Shown: one piece after another, positions 50,920 to 58,936 of the stretch | How positions within the stretch are numbered: the first letter of the stretch is position 1 | How the letters are laid out: each line of letters opens with the position of its first letter | DNA from: Streptomyces sp. 1222.5 | Lineage (GTDB): Bacteria; Actinomycetota; Actinomycetes; Streptomycetales; Streptomycetaceae | NCBI RefSeq assembly: GCF_900105245.1 | Contig: NZ_FNSZ01000001.1 | Location: forward strand, 7,066,001-7,130,000 | Length of the DNA stretch: 64,000 nt | Reading direction: 5' to 3' | Made by a program: the position numbers and the translations under genes | Notes under the pieces: generated by a model | What the model was told of the DNA's origin: nothing | What the model saw: the letters and a program-made list of their open reading frames with translations, nothing else | Database searches by the model: none

Positions 50920-52042
50920 GGGAGCCTCCCAGCCGGTTCAGCAGCCACTCGTGAAAGATCCCGATGTGATGCTCGTTGGGGACCAGCACACCGCCGTCGC
51001 GGTACGCGCGCGACGACATCGCCGGCTGGGTGCGCTCGCAGGCCGCGAAGTCCTGGACGTTGACGCGGTGGAACAGCTCCACCGACTTGGACACGTCCGC
51101 GCCCGACGCCACCACCTCCGGCGCGTACAGCCAGTCGCACTCCACGACCGTGCGGTCCTCGGCCAGCGGGAACATGCGGTGCAGGATGACGTGGTCGGGC
51201 ACGAGGTTGACGAACACCGTCGGCCTGACCGTGATGGCGTAGTAGCGGCGGTCCTGCTCCTCGCTCAGCTCGGGCAGTCGGGTGAAGCCCGCGCTGCCGT
51301 CCACCGTGAAGCCCTGGACCTCCTCGCCGAACCGCGCGCCGTGGCCCACGTAGTACTGGGCCGCGTACCCGTCCGCGAACTCCGGGAGCACCTCCGTGAG
51401 TTCGGGGTGGATAGTCGCGCAGTGGTAGCACTCCATGAAGTTCTCGACGATCAGCTTCCAGTTGGCCCTCACGTCATAGGTGATGCGTCTGCCGAGCGCC
51501 AGGTTGTCCGTGCCGTAGTGCTCGATCGCGGCCGCGTCTCCGAGCCGTTCGACTGCGGCGTGCATCACCGTGTCCTCGAATGAGGGCGGCGCGTCGGCGA
51601 GGCACACCCAGGCGTAGCCGAGCCATTCGCGCAGGGCCACCTTGATCAACCCGTACTCGACCCGGTCGACGTCCGGCATCTTGATCAAGCTGGGTGCGGC
51701 GATCAACCTGCCGTCAAGGTCGTACGTCCATGCGTGGTACGGGCATTGCAGGCCGCGCCGCACCTCGCCGGACTCCTCGGTGCACAGCCGGGCCCCCCGG
51801 TGCCGGCACACATTGAGGTACGCGCGCAGCTCACCGGTCCGGGTGCGGGTGACCAGGACGCTCTCGCGGCCCACCTGGACCGTACGGAAGGCGCCCGGCC
51901 CGGCCAGGTCGGCGCTGCGGACCGCGCAGAACCACAGGGACTCGAAAAGGGCCTCCTGTTCCCGCCGGAAGATGTCCGGGTCGGTGTAGTACCGACCTGG
52001 CAGCGTCGCGATGAGGCTCGGGGAGATCGGGGTCGACGTCAC
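50912..52042 (-). CDS. gbcA: Rieske oxygenase, probable glycine betaine demethylase
   Basis: 376 residues from GTG 52042. Rieske [2Fe-2S] motif: Cys79-x-His81 (CRHRG) and Cys100-x2-His103 (CPYHAW). Mononuclear Fe site in NFMECYHCATIHPELTEV (His-x4-His). The family includes aromatic ring hydroxylases, but within a betaine operon the GbcA-type glycine betaine monooxygenase is the better fit: it removes a methyl as formaldehyde, making dimethylglycine. Its Rieske ferredoxin and FAD reductase are probably those at 58482 and 58933. It overlaps betB (8 bp) and follows the sarcosine oxidase gene. Confidence 0.86.
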   Translation of the reverse strand: MTSTPISPSLIATLPGRYYTDPDIFRREQEALFESLWFCAVRSADLAGPGAFRTVQVGRESVLVTRTRTGELRAYLNVCRHRGARLCTEESGEVRRGLQCPYHAWTYDLDGRLIAAPSLIKMPDVDRVEYGLIKVALREWLGYAWVCLADAPPSFEDTVMHAAVERLGDAAAIEHYGTDNLALGRRITYDVRANWKLIVENFMECYHCATIHPELTEVLPEFADGYAAQYYVGHGARFGEEVQGFTVDGSAGFTRLPELSEEQDRRYYAITVRPTVFVNLVPDHVILHRMFPLAEDRTVVECDWLYAPEVVASGADVSKSVELFHRVNVQDFAACERTQPAMSSRAYRDGGVLVPNEHHIGIFHEWLLNRLGGSRA

Positions 52043-52068
52043 GGGCGTGCTCCTCGTTCGGATGAGCC

Positions 52069-53241
52069 TCAGGCGGGCGCGGCGGCGAGGCGGGCGGGGT
52101 CGAACAGGCCGATCGGGTGCGCGGTGGAGCCGGTAAGGGCCAGGTCGGCCAGGATCTCGCCGACGACCGGGACGAACTTGAAGCCGTGCCCGGAGAACCC
52201 GCAGGCGACGGTCACCGACTCCGGGTGTACCGGGTGCCGGTCGATCACGAAGTGCTCGTCGGGCGTGGTCGAGTACATGCAGGTGGCGGCCGTGAGGAAG
52301 GTGCCGGGCAACTCCGGGACGCAGCGGGCCATGTGGTCCGCCATCGCCGTGACCTCGTCCTCGTCCTCGTCCACGGTCCGGTCGACGGTCTCCGGCGTGG
52401 TGACGCGGCCCTTGCGGAAGAAGGCGACCTTGGCGCCCCGTTCGGGGCCGTCGATGGCCGGGAAGCCGTACACCTGGACGCCGGCCGCGTCCTCCCAGAT
52501 GCAGACCGGGTGGTGCTCGGGTGCTCGGGGACGAACCGTCCGGTGCCGCCCCTCGGCTGGAACCAGTACATGACCTGCCGCTCGACGGTGACCGGCACCC
52601 CCACGTCGGCGAGGAACCGCGGCGCCCACGCGCCGGGGCAGATCACCAGCTGGGCGGCGGTGTACGTGTTCTCGGCCGTGTGGACGCGCACACCGTAGCG
52701 GTACGGATCCCAGCGCAGCACCGGTTCCTCGAAGTGCAGCGCAACGCCCTGCCGGGTGGCCATCTGGAGGTGGGCGGCGACCGTGTTCTCGGGCCGGAGC
52801 AGGCCGGCCGGCCCTGGACTCGTACAGCGCCACCTCGTCGTCGTCAGGACTCAGGGTCGGGAGGCGACGGCGGATCTCCTTCGCGTCCAGCATCTCGTGC
52901 GGCAGGTCCCGCCGCTCTGCCGAGCGCAGCGCGCCGGCGACGGTCCGCGACTCCGGGCGCCCGATCATCACCCCGCCGCAGAGCACGGCGATCTCCCGGC
53001 CGGTGGCACGGGCCAGGTCCTCGTACAGCTCGTAGGCGCGCAGCAGCAGCGGTACGTACGCCGGGTCTTCGAAGTGCGACTGCCGGGTGATCCGGGAACC
53101 GCCGTGGCTGGAGCCGCGGCTGTGCACCGGACCGAACCTCTCCAGGCCGAGGACGCGGGCGCCGCGCGCGGACAGGTGGTGGGCGGCGGCGCCACCCATG
53201 CCGCCGAGACCGATGACGACGACGTCGTAGGACGGTGACAC
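52069..53241 (-). pseudogene. Sarcosine oxidase-like FAD enzyme (MSOX/SolA) with two compensating frameshifts
   Basis: Start GTG 53241; end 52069. The N-terminal third is normal: YDVVVIGLGGMGGAAAHHLS, SRGSSHGGSRITRQSHFEDP. The C-terminal third is normal: CIWEDAAGVQVYGFPAIDGP, TCMYSTTPDEHFVIDRHPVH (Cys of covalent FAD attachment in the MSOX family). The middle, about 52520-52810, is read out of frame in the continuous ORF; the proper product (GLLRPENTVAAHLQMATRQG, then ENTYTAAQLVICPGAWAPRF) sits in another frame. Cause: GGCC is present three times at 52802-52813, and GGTGCTCG is duplicated at 52512-52527. +4 and +8 together restore the frame. Either sequencing/assembly artefact or inactivated gene. 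Confidence 0.82.
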
Positions 53242-53249
53242 GGGGCCTC

Positions 53250-55784
53250 CTAGCGGCGGATGCGGGTCATCTTCGGGTCGAACAGCGGCTCGTCGGCGAC
53301 GGTGGCCGCGACCTTCTCGCCGAAGTAGACGACCTGGACGCCCGTGCCGGTGGGCAGGCCCGCCGGGAGCCAGGCGTAGGCCACACAGCGGCCGAGCGTG
53401 TAGCCGTACGACGCGCTGGTCACGTACCCGGCGGGGACGCCGTCGACGTGGACGGGCTCCTTGCCGAGGACGACGGCCGCGGGGTCGTCGAGCAGGAGCG
53501 GGGTGAGCCGCCGGGTGGGCTCGGGCAGTCCACGCAGGGCCTCCCGGCCGACGAACTCCTCCTTGTCCATGCGGACCGCGAAGCCGAGGCCCGCCTCGAA
53601 GGGGGTGTGCTCGTCGGTCATGTCCGTGCCCCAGGCCCGGTATCCCTTCTCCAGCCGCAGGGAGTCGAAGGCGGAGCGGCCGGCGGCGATCACGCCGAGC
53701 TCCTGTCCGGCCTCCCACAGCGTGTCCCACAGCCGCAGGCCGAGGTCGGCCGTGGTGTACAGCTCCCAGCCGAGCTCACCGACGTAGCTGAGCCGCATCG
53801 CCGTCACCGGCACGTGCCCGAGCCAGGTCTGCCTCACCCGGAAGTAGCCGAAGCCCTCGTGCGAGAAGTCGTCCGGGGTCAGCGGCTGGACCAGGGCGCG
53901 GGCGAGGGGGCCCCAGACGCCGACGCAGCAGGTGCCGGAGGTGATGTCCCGGATCCGCACGTCGTCCGGCGCGTACCTCAGCAGCCGGTCCGGATCGGCG
54001 GGGGAGTTGGCGCCGATCTGGAAGCGGTCGGGCGCGAGGCGGGCGACGGTGAGGTCGGAGCGGATGCCTCCGGTCTCGTCGAGCAGCAGGGTGTAGGTGA
54101 CGGCTCCGGGTTTCCGGCGCAGGTTGTTGCTGGTCATCCGGTCGAGGAAGGCGAGGGCGCCGGGGCCGGTCACCTCCAGGCGGCGCAGCGGGGTCATGTC
54201 GTACAGGGCGACCGTCTCCCGGGTCGCCATGGCCTCGGCGGCGGCGATGGGGGACCAGTAGCGGGCCGACCAGGCGTCACGTTCGGGAAGGCCGCCGGGG
54301 GCGCCGGGACCGTCGAGGCCGCCCGGGTCGTCGAGGAGCGCGGCGTTCGCCTCGTACCAGTGCGGGCGCTCCCAGCCAGCCCCCTCCAGGAAGAAGGCGC
54401 CGAGCTGCTGTTGACGGGCGTGGAAGGGGCTGACGCGCAACGGCCGTGGACGCTCCATCGGCTGGAGGGGGTGGAGCACGTCGTACACCTCGACGAACTG
54501 CTGTGAGCCGCGTTCACGCACGTACGACGGTGAACGCTGCACCTCCTCGAACCGCGTGTGGTCGCACTCGTGCACGTCGAGGGACGGCCGTCCGTCGACC
54601 ATCCACTCGGCCACCGCCCTGGCCACACCGGCGGAATGGGTCACCCAGACCGCCTCGGCCAGCCAGAAACCGCGCAACTGCCGCGTCTCCCCGAGGAGGG
54701 GCATACCGTCCGGTGTGAACGAGAAGACACCGTTGAAACCGGCCTCGATCCGCGACTCCCGCAGGGCGGGCAGCAACCGCCGGCAGTCCTCCCAGCTCGG
54801 CGCCCAGTCCTCGGCGGTGAACGGATACGAGGACGGCATCGGCATGTCCCGGGCACGTGCTTCGTCGTACGCCGGTACGGCGAACGGGTCCACCGGCATC
54901 GGCCGGTGCGCGTACGAGCCGATGCCGAGGCGGTCGCCGTGCTCGCGGAAGTACAGGTCGCGGTCCTGGAAGCGCAGGGTCGGCCGGGTCGCCTCTGCCG
55001 CGGCACCGCTCAATTCGGGCAGTGGAGCGGTCTTCGCGTACTGGTGGGCGAGGGGTTGCAGCGGTACGTCGACACCGGCCATGGCGCCGACGACCGGGCC
55101 CCAGAAGCCGGCCGCCGAGACCACGTGGTCGGCCGGGAAGGTGCCCCGGTCGGTGACGACCGCGGTGACCCGGCCATGCTCCTGCTCGATACCGGTGACC
55201 GTGTGCCGCTCCAGGAAGCGGGCGCCGCGCGCGGTGGCCCGGTCCATCTGGGCGCGGGCGGCGAGCAGGGCCCGGGCCAGGCCGTCGTCCGGGGTGTGGA
55301 GCCCGCCGAGGACCATCGACTCGTCCAGCAGGGGCCAGAGTTCCTTGCAGCGGGCGGTGCTCACGACCTCGGCGCGGATGCCCCAGGAGGCGGCGTAGCC
55401 GGCCCTGCGGTGCAGCTCCGCCAGACGCTCGGGGGTGGTGGCCAGTTCCAGGCCGCCGACCTGGTCGAAGCAGGCGACACCGTCCACCTTGAGTGAACGG
55501 AACTTCTCCACCGTGTACTTGGCGAACTCCGCGAGCGTCTTCGAGGGACTGGTCCGGAAGACGAGCCCGGGGGCGTGCGAGGTCGAGCCGCCCGGGGCGG
55601 GCAGGGGGCCCTGTTCCAGGACGGTGACGTCGGTCCAGCCCCGGGCGGTCAGCTCGTCGGCGAGGGAACAGCCGACGATGCCGGCACCGATGACGACGAC
55701 GCGGGGGCTGGGGGCGGGCTGGTGGCCGGGGGTGTCGGTGGCCTGGTGGGCGGGGGTGCGAAAGTCCTCGGGTGTGCTGGGCAT
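53250..55784 (-). CDS. Dimethylglycine/sarcosine dehydrogenase-like (FAD + GcvT) oxidoreductase
   Basis: 844 residues. N-terminal DAO-type FAD domain: PRVVVIGAGIVGCSLADELT, PGGSTSHAPGLVFRTSPSKT (a His in the usual covalent-flavin position), VVSAAGFWGPVVGAMAGVDV. C-terminal GcvT/aminomethyltransferase domain: VALYDMTPLRRLEVTGPGAL, RYAPDDVRIRDITSGTCCVG, YVGELGWELYTTADLGLRLW. Size and layout match dimethylglycine dehydrogenase (about 860 aa in animals). It removes a methyl from dimethylglycine with transfer to tetrahydrofolate or release of formaldehyde. Eight bp from the sarcosine oxidase gene. Confidence 0.9.
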   Translation of the reverse strand: MPSTPEDFRTPAHQATDTPGHQPAPSPRVVVIGAGIVGCSLADELTARGWTDVTVLEQGPLPAPGGSTSHAPGLVFRTSPSKTLAEFAKYTVEKFRSLKVDGVACFDQVGGLELATTPERLAELHRRAGYAASWGIRAEVVSTARCKELWPLLDESMVLGGLHTPDDGLARALLAARAQMDRATARGARFLERHTVTGIEQEHGRVTAVVTDRGTFPADHVVSAAGFWGPVVGAMAGVDVPLQPLAHQYAKTAPLPELSGAAAEATRPTLRFQDRDLYFREHGDRLGIGSYAHRPMPVDPFAVPAYDEARARDMPMPSSYPFTAEDWAPSWEDCRRLLPALRESRIEAGFNGVFSFTPDGMPLLGETRQLRGFWLAEAVWVTHSAGVARAVAEWMVDGRPSLDVHECDHTRFEEVQRSPSYVRERGSQQFVEVYDVLHPLQPMERPRPLRVSPFHARQQQLGAFFLEGAGWERPHWYEANAALLDDPGGLDGPGAPGGLPERDAWSARYWSPIAAAEAMATRETVALYDMTPLRRLEVTGPGALAFLDRMTSNNLRRKPGAVTYTLLLDETGGIRSDLTVARLAPDRFQIGANSPADPDRLLRYAPDDVRIRDITSGTCCVGVWGPLARALVQPLTPDDFSHEGFGYFRVRQTWLGHVPVTAMRLSYVGELGWELYTTADLGLRLWDTLWEAGQELGVIAAGRSAFDSLRLEKGYRAWGTDMTDEHTPFEAGLGFAVRMDKEEFVGREALRGLPEPTRRLTPLLLDDPAAVVLGKEPVHVDGVPAGYVTSASYGYTLGRCVAYAWLPAGLPTGTGVQVVYFGEKVAATVADEPLFDPKMTRIRR

Positions 55785-55845
55785 GCCCCTCCTCGTGGTG
55801 GCGGGGAACGGGAATGGTGGCGGGACGGCGGGCGCGGGAAGCCGT

Positions 55846-55995
55846 TCAGACGGCGGGAAGGTGCGCCCGCGCCGCGGCGGTGGCCAGGAAGGTGCGCGAC
55901 CGCGGTTCGTGGTCCTCGGGTGGCAGCAGGACAGGAGCAGCGGTGGGGACGGAGGGCACGGGCGCCTTCCGCGGCCTCGGTGCCCCCGCGCTCAC
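55846..55995 (-). CDS. Small ORF (49 aa) coupled to the mscR-like gene
   Basis: The GTG start (55995-55993) overlaps the stop of the preceding dehydrogenase gene as GTGA, and the frame runs 49 residues with mostly G/C at third positions: a Pro/Ala-rich start (SAGAPRPRKAPVPSVPTAAP), then EPRSRTFLATAAARAHLP. No family recognised. Position and coupling suggest it is translated; it could also be a translational bridge to the dimethylglycine dehydrogenase gene starting at 55784. Confidence 0.5.
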   Translation of the reverse strand: MSAGAPRPRKAPVPSVPTAAPVLLPPEDHEPRSRTFLATAAARAHLPAV

Positions 55996-57077
55996 AGGAC
56001 CACCACCGAGCGCAGCACCTCACCCCGGTGCATCTTGCCGAACGCCTCCTCCACCTGGTCGAGGGCGATGGTCTCGGACACGAACGCGTGGAGATCGAGC
56101 AGGCCGTACAGGTACTGGTCGATCAGGTACGGGAAGTCCCGGCTCGGCAGGCAGTCGCCGTACCAGGAGGACTTGATGGCGCCACCGCGCGAGAAGACGT
56201 CGATCAGCGGGAGTTCGATCCTCATCCCGGGGGAGGGGACGCCGACCTGGACCAGCAGCCCCGCGTGGTCGCGCATGTAGAAGGCCTGCTCGAAGGTCTC
56301 CGGGCGGCCCACCGCGTCGATCGCGATGTCCACACCGTGTCCGCCGGTGAGTTTCCGGACCGCCTCGACCGGGTCGGTGCCCCGGGAGTTGACGGTGTGG
56401 GTGGCGCCGAACCTCTCCGCCCGGTCCAGCTTCCTGTCGTCGATGTCGACGGCGATGACCTTCATGGCACCGTTCAGACAGGCTCCCGCGATGGCCGCGT
56501 CGCCGACACCGCCGCAGCCGATGACGGCGACCGAGTCGCCCCGGCCGACCTTGCCGGTGTTGACCGCCGCGCCGTACCCGGCCATCACCCCGCAGCCGAC
56601 GAGACCGGCCGCCTCGGGCCGCGCGGCCGGGTCGACCTTCACCGCTTGACCGGCTGCGACCAGCGTCTTCTCCGCGAAGGCGCCGATCCCCAGGGCGTTG
56701 CTGAGCGCAGTGCCGTCCGGCAGCGTCATGGGCTGGGCGGCGTTACGGGAGTCGAAGCAGTACCAGGGCCGGCCACGGCGGCAGGAACGGCAGCTGCCGC
56801 AGGGTGCACGCCACGCGAGGATCACGTAGTCGCCGGGCTTCAGATCGGTGACACCCGGTCCGACCTCGGCGATGGTGCCGGCCGCCTCGTGCCCCAGCAG
56901 GAACGGGAAGTCGTCGGTGATCGCGCCCTCCCGGTAGTGGAGATCCGTGTGGCACACCCCGCAGGCCTGTACGTCGACGAGGACCTCACCGGGTCCCGGA
57001 TCGGGAACGACGATCGTCCGCACCTCCACGGGTGCGCCCTTCTTCACGGCGAGTACGGCACGGACCTCGTGTGGCAC
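55992..57077 (-). CDS. mscR: Zinc alcohol dehydrogenase, probable S-hydroxymethyl-mycothiol dehydrogenase
   Basis: 361 residues from GTG 57077 (GAGGAG ribosome site); a longer in-frame extension is less likely. MDR zinc ADH: CGVCHTDLHYREGAITDDFP (catalytic Zn Cys42, His63 in LLGHEAAG), structural zinc loop PCGSCRSCRRGRPWYC (four Cys). Rossmann fold near 180-190 (AVIGCGGVGDAAIAGACLN). This family contains the mycothiol-dependent formaldehyde dehydrogenase of actinobacteria. In a betaine/dimethylglycine/sarcosine operon it would detoxify the formaldehyde released. First gene of the operon after the IclR-regulated promoter. Confidence 0.87.
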   Translation of the reverse strand: MPHEVRAVLAVKKGAPVEVRTIVVPDPGPGEVLVDVQACGVCHTDLHYREGAITDDFPFLLGHEAAGTIAEVGPGVTDLKPGDYVILAWRAPCGSCRSCRRGRPWYCFDSRNAAQPMTLPDGTALSNALGIGAFAEKTLVAAGQAVKVDPAARPEAAGLVGCGVMAGYGAAVNTGKVGRGDSVAVIGCGGVGDAAIAGACLNGAMKVIAVDIDDRKLDRAERFGATHTVNSRGTDPVEAVRKLTGGHGVDIAIDAVGRPETFEQAFYMRDHAGLLVQVGVPSPGMRIELPLIDVFSRGGAIKSSWYGDCLPSRDFPYLIDQYLYGLLDLHAFVSETIALDQVEEAFGKMHRGEVLRSVVVL

Positions 57078-57091
57078 GACCAGCTCCTCTG

Positions 57092-57120
57092 CTGTTGCGC
57101 ATTGCACGATGGGTTGCGTG
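57092..57120. promoter_or_regulatory. IclR-type motifs upstream of the betaine operon
   Basis: CTGTTGCGCAT (57092-57102) followed by TGCAC, then GGTTGCGTGAT (57112-57122) as an imperfect second copy. The same 11-base CTGTTGCGCAT appears in the IclR/ferredoxin intergenic region (58224-58234). They are probable operators of the adjacent IclR protein. Confidence 0.6.
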
Positions 57121-57220
57121 ATGGGGAACATATTGGGAACGCCGTCACGGAGCCGTCAAGAGGTGCGTGCCAACCCTTGGGCAAAGGGAACCCGCGGGAC
57201 GAAACCCGTCGGACACACAA

Positions 57221-57255
57221 CGGCGCGGGACCAGGTACGTCCTGGTCCCGCGCCG
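57221..57255. terminator. Terminator hairpin downstream of the IclR gene
   Basis: Perfect 15-bp arms (57221-57235, CGGCGCGGGACCAGG, and 57241-57255) with a 5-base loop. On the minus strand it follows the IclR stop (57302) and precedes the start of the mscR-led operon, insulating the two. Confidence 0.85.
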
Positions 57256-57301
57256 CGGTCCGAGCGTGGTGAACGCTCCGCCGTGTCCGCCTGCCGCTCC
57301 G

Positions 57302-58141
57302 TCAGAAGCCGTACCCCATACGGCGCGAGAGCTCCGCGCCCGCCGCCACCGTCCGCTTCGCCACCTCCGGCAACCGGTCCGCGTTCAGCCGGTACACCGG
57401 TCCCGAGACGCTGATCGCCGCGATCACCTTCCCGTCGTGCGCGCGCACCGGCGCCGCCACGGCCGCGAGACCCAGCTCCAGCTCCTCGACGGTGAGGCCG
57501 TAGCCCTGCTCGACGACGGCCTCCAGCTCGGCGCGCAGCATCGTCGCGCCGGTGACCGTCCGTTCCGTGAACCGCGGCAACGACCGCGCCAGCAGTCCTT
57601 CGCGCAGGGTGGGCGGCATGTGCGCGAGCAGCACCTTGCCGCTGGAGGTGGCGTGCAGGGGGGTGCGTCTGCCCAGCCAGTTCTGCGCGGTGACCGACGC
57701 GGTGCCGCGGGCCTGCATGATGTTGACCGCCGCATCGTCGTCCAGTACGGCGATGTTCACCGTCTCGCCCAGCTCGTCGGCGACCTCGCGGCAGACCGGG
57801 ACACCCTCCTGGGAGATGTCCAGCCGCACCGCCGCCGCGCCCGCCAGGCGCAGGACGCCGGCGCCCAAGTAGTACTTGCCGCGGTCCTTCGCCTGGGCCA
57901 CCAGGCCGCGGTTCTCCAGGACGCCGAGCAGCCGGAAGGCCGTGGACTTGTGCACGTCCAGCTCGTCGGCGATCTCGGTGACGCCCGCCTCGCCGTGCCG
58001 GGCGAGGATCTCCAGCACGCTCACGGCGCGGTCCACGGACTGCACCGCACTGGCCGTGCCGCGGCCGCCCTGCCTCCCGGCGGTCCTCGGGTTCTCCGTG
58101 GTCTCCTCTTGGCGGTCGGACTGCTTCTGCGCGCGGGTCAT
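57302..58141 (-). CDS. IclR family regulator
   Basis: 279 residues from ATG 58141. N-terminal winged helix: SVDRAVSVLEILARHGEAGV, TEIADELDVHKSTAFRLLGV. C-terminal effector domain: YLGAGVLRLAGAAAVRLDIS, LDDDAAVNIMQARGTASVTA, AVAAPVRAHDGKVIAAISVS. It lies just upstream of the betaine operon on the same strand and divergent from the ferredoxin/reductase pair. The shared motif at 57092 and 58224 suggests it controls both and itself; its effector may be choline, betaine or a downstream metabolite. Confidence 0.92.
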   Translation of the reverse strand: MTRAQKQSDRQEETTENPRTAGRQGGRGTASAVQSVDRAVSVLEILARHGEAGVTEIADELDVHKSTAFRLLGVLENRGLVAQAKDRGKYYLGAGVLRLAGAAAVRLDISQEGVPVCREVADELGETVNIAVLDDDAAVNIMQARGTASVTAQNWLGRRTPLHATSSGKVLLAHMPPTLREGLLARSLPRFTERTVTGATMLRAELEAVVEQGYGLTVEELELGLAAVAAPVRAHDGKVIAAISVSGPVYRLNADRLPEVAKRTVAAGAELSRRMGYGF

Positions 58142-58481
58142 GGCTGAACTCTCACCACCTGGGGGCCCGGTTCGGGCCGCATCTGCGGGAAGTGCTTGAC
58201 GCGACGGTCGTCCCGCCCGGATTCTGTTGCGCATAGCGCCGACTGATGCGCCATGCGAAACATCATGGTACCGAAGTGTCCGGATCCCGGTAGGGTCCCG
58301 GACCACCGGGACCACCTGCACGACCCGGGCGGGCGAGGTCCCGCACCCTGACCGGCCACTGTCCGCCACTCCCGCACCGCTTCCTCGGGCCGGACCGGCC
58401 GACAGCCGGCTTCCCGCCCGCACCCTGACGCCTGCATCGAGCAGGTCCCGGACCCGGCGTCCGGGACCGAGAGGGGGGCCC
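58142..58481. other. Divergent intergenic region 340 bp
   Basis: Separates iclR (minus) from the Rieske ferredoxin gene (plus). Holds the CTGTTGCGCAT motif at 58224-58234 and, close by, GCGCAT (58229-58234) with ATGCGC (58246-58251) as an inverted pair. Otherwise no gene. Confidence 0.6.
58224..58251. promoter_or_regulatory. IclR-type operator in iclR/ferredoxin promoter region
   Basis: CTGTTGCGCAT at 58224-58234 is identical to 57092-57102 upstream of mscR; within 20 bases lies an inverted GCGCAT/ATGCGC pair. Shared motif at both ends of the iclR gene supports IclR binding. Confidence 0.6.
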
Positions 58482-58805
58482 GTGATTCCCGTCTGCCGCC
58501 TCGAAGACCTCCCCGAGGGGGAGTCCCTCCGCGTCGATACCACGCCACCGATCGCCGTGTTCCACACCGAGCACGGCGAGCTGTACGCCATCGACGACAC
58601 CTGCACCCACCAGGACGCGTCGCTCTCCGACGGCTGGCTGGAGGGCTGCCAGGTCGAATGCCCGCTGCACGCCGCGTCCTTCGACCTCCGCACCGGCGAG
58701 CCGACCTGCCTTCCGGCCCGGCGCTCGGTCCGCACCCACCGCGTCACCGTCGAGGACGGCGTGATCCACGTCCACCTCACGGCGGAGGAGGGCACGGCCG
58801 CATGA
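58482..58805 (+). CDS. Rieske [2Fe-2S] ferredoxin
   Basis: 107 residues from GTG 58482 behind GAGAGGGGGG. Rieske motif C41-x-H43 (CTHQDASL) and C60-x2-H63 (CPLHAASF). Electron carrier of a Rieske oxygenase system. With the FAD reductase downstream it probably supplies the GbcA-like oxygenase encoded across the operon. Its stop overlaps a small coupled ORF (58802) as ATGA. Confidence 0.9.
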   Translation: MIPVCRLEDLPEGESLRVDTTPPIAVFHTEHGELYAIDDTCTHQDASLSDGWLEGCQVECPLHAASFDLRTGEPTCLPARRSVRTHRVTVEDGVIHVHLTAEEGTAA

Positions 58806-58936
58806 AACCCGCCGAGCACCGGCCGAGTCCGCCCGCCCCCGCGTACACCCCCGTCTCCCGGGCCCCCGTTCCGTCGGGAGGAGCGCCGGTCAGCCCGGCT
58901 CCTTCCGACCGCACCGCGAGGAGCCACCCCGCATGA
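58802..58936 (+). CDS. Small bridging ORF (44 aa), Pro/Ser/Ala-rich
   Basis: The ATG (58802) overlaps the ferredoxin stop (ATGA) and its stop (58934-58936) overlaps the ATG of the FAD reductase (58933, ATGA), exactly bridging the 127-bp gap. Sequence is low complexity (MKPAEHRPSPPAPAYTPVSR, then APVPSGGAPVSPAPSDRTAR). No family recognised. It may exist mainly to couple translation of the two enzymes. Confidence 0.5.
   Translation: MKPAEHRPSPPAPAYTPVSRAPVPSGGAPVSPAPSDRTARSHPA

Noticed and set aside
55649..56023. 124-codon minus-strand ORF across the DMGDH/mscR gap
   Set aside because: Pro-rich shadow frame; the GTGA-coupled 49-codon frame in the same gap is better supported.
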